A stretch of DNA of 64,000 bases from Synaphobranchus kaupii (Eukaryota; Chordata; Actinopteri; Anguilliformes; Synaphobranchidae): NCBI GenBank assembly GCA_029718625.1, contig CM056385.1:24682895-24746894 (forward strand). Reading direction: 5' to 3'. Positions within the stretch are counted from its first letter, which is position 1; each line of letters starts with the position of its first letter. Made by a program: the position numbers and the translations under genes. Shown here piece by piece: positions 62,759 to 64,000 of the stretch. The notes under the pieces are model-generated. The model had not been told where the DNA came from. It made no database searches and saw only the letters and a program-made list of their open reading frames with translations.

Positions 62759-64000
62759 CATAGATATCACGGAACCGCCTTGGTGATTTGATAAAAGAAA
62801 TGTCAGACAACACTCACTGTAGTTCAAAAAATACAATGCATTGTTTCACGTTCCGTGCGGCACCAAATGGTCACAGAGCGAAATGCAATGGGCAAGTCAA
62901 TTACATTCACAAGTGTGTAAGTGTATTAGCCTACATTTAATTGTGGTACGAAAACCGGACGTTTGAAAAGCAAGGACCGGCCACTCTTCAGTCTAATAAA
63001 TACAATAATGATTATTGCTCAGCGCTGTGTCACATTCAGAGCAACACCCTATGCTCACATAGTGGAATGCATTGGGCATGTGATGACATTCCGAGGTGTG
63101 AATTACATTCCGAGTATTACGTTTAATTGTGGCAGGAAAGCCACGCACTGACGTTGAAAAACAATAGATACACCCCGTATTGTATTTCAGTACGAGCGTT
63201 TTTGACAGAACACGCAATCAAATACAATGCAATAGCATATGCATTTTGTTTTTAGGCGTTTGTTTTAAGGCGTGATAACTGCACATCATTATGTAAAAGT
63301 AAACGCAGCTATTACAATTCACTGTGTCGCTATAGCTGTCGCATTTACTAAAGTCAATGAAAATCTCCCATAGGCTACTGGTTGAGCAGAACCCAGAAAT
63401 TAATTTAATTCGAATCTCTCATTGCAATTAGGCCTAGGCTACATAAATGAATCATTCAAAAAAAGAAAGAAAACCATGTAAATTAAAATGTTTTCCTTTG
63501 TTTTGCAGGAAAAGTAAAAAGGGTCACAGGTGGTTTCCTTCATAGGCTATAGCTCAACTTTATAGGAATGTTTTTATTCGATGAAAGTCCATAATTGTAG
63601 GCTAGATCTACAGTGCAAATTTTAAAGTTTGAATTTCTCCCCACATCGAATGCTAGGCCGGCTTAATTTACATTACATTTAAAGACTTGACGTTGCTGTT
63701 CGTGGGCAGTTCACGTCCTTACTTGTCGTTGCAGCGTGTGTTAAGGTTATGGAAAATGGCACATGGTTTTTCATCCGTCAATGAACTGAAAACTACCATT
63801 GTTTTCACCAATGCATCTACTCATTGGTGCACAGAAATAATCTTGAGCGAAAAAAGCTATATAAACCTTGACATTGTCCACTTGCTTCGTCAGAACAGCC
63901 AAGTGGATGGTACGCAGAAGTAGGAATCCCAACAGATCTCACGGGAGCGCTGTGCTAAACAGAGATGTTTCATTGCAGTCCGTCTCGGTGAAATGGTAGT
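62759..64000. other. Intergenic, no gene seen
   Basis: A short direct duplication is visible: GTGTGTAAGTGTATTAGCC and the CACATTCAGAGCAA / GAATGCATTGGGCATGTG phrases near 62880-63100 repeat in altered form. No gene or element identified to the window end. Confidence 0.35.

Overview
The window is nuclear DNA of a vertebrate, almost certainly a ray-finned fish. The evidence is spliced genes with GT-AG introns, L2-type LINE tails ending in ATGTA repeats, tRNA-derived SINEs, Tc1, hAT and Harbinger-like transposons, and two vertebrate protein-coding genes. Most of the 64 kb is transposon-derived or anonymous intergenic sequence. I cannot name the species.

Two host genes are secure. At 31.6-32.6 kb a single exon encodes a 341-residue class A GPCR that closely matches cysteinyl leukotriene receptor 1. 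At 45.8-51.0 kb nine coding exons join without a frame error into a 315-residue Rag small GTPase (RagA/RagB type), the amino-acid-sensing switch of mTORC1 on lysosomes. CLEAR/E-box-like CACGTG motifs lie 1.7 kb upstream of its start codon. A third gene, not recognised, is on the minus strand at 8.7-10.4 kb. It encodes a Pro/Glu/Ala-rich protein with 21-residue repeats, split by a single-base frame change. A decayed THAP-like zinc-finger piece is at 1.5 kb.

Layout: 1-7 kb holds an unassigned exon-like stretch, the THAP remnant, a hAT MITE, AACGTTA-rich sequence and short repeats. 7-10.5 kb holds a 317-bp tandem duplication and the repeat-protein gene. 10.5-15.4 kb holds dispersed repeats and a LINE ORF1 remnant with an SGNH-esterase signature. 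14.9-18.5 kb is a three-layer nest: a Tc1 element split by a Harbinger-like element, itself split by a solo LTR. 18.6-24.6 kb holds an LTR with a gag remnant, tandem repeats and a 1.1-kb element with long inverted arms. 25-30.4 kb holds a SINE split by a hAT element and a truncated Harbinger-like copy. 31-33 kb is the GPCR, bracketed by small MITEs. 33.4-37.3 kb holds a second complete Harbinger-like copy, a 46-bp minisatellite with a three-unit higher-order period, and a Tc1 fragment. 38.5-42.1 kb holds an L2 remnant, MITEs, and a LINE reverse-transcriptase fragment inside a MITE. 42.1-44.1 kb is anonymous. 44-51.7 kb is the Rag GTPase gene. 51.7-64 kb is mostly anonymous, with MITEs, a 30-bp minisatellite and a 1.3-kb L2 remnant.

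The two host genes show no functional link beyond proximity. Transposon nesting, with target-site duplications that can be read directly, is the best-supported story here.
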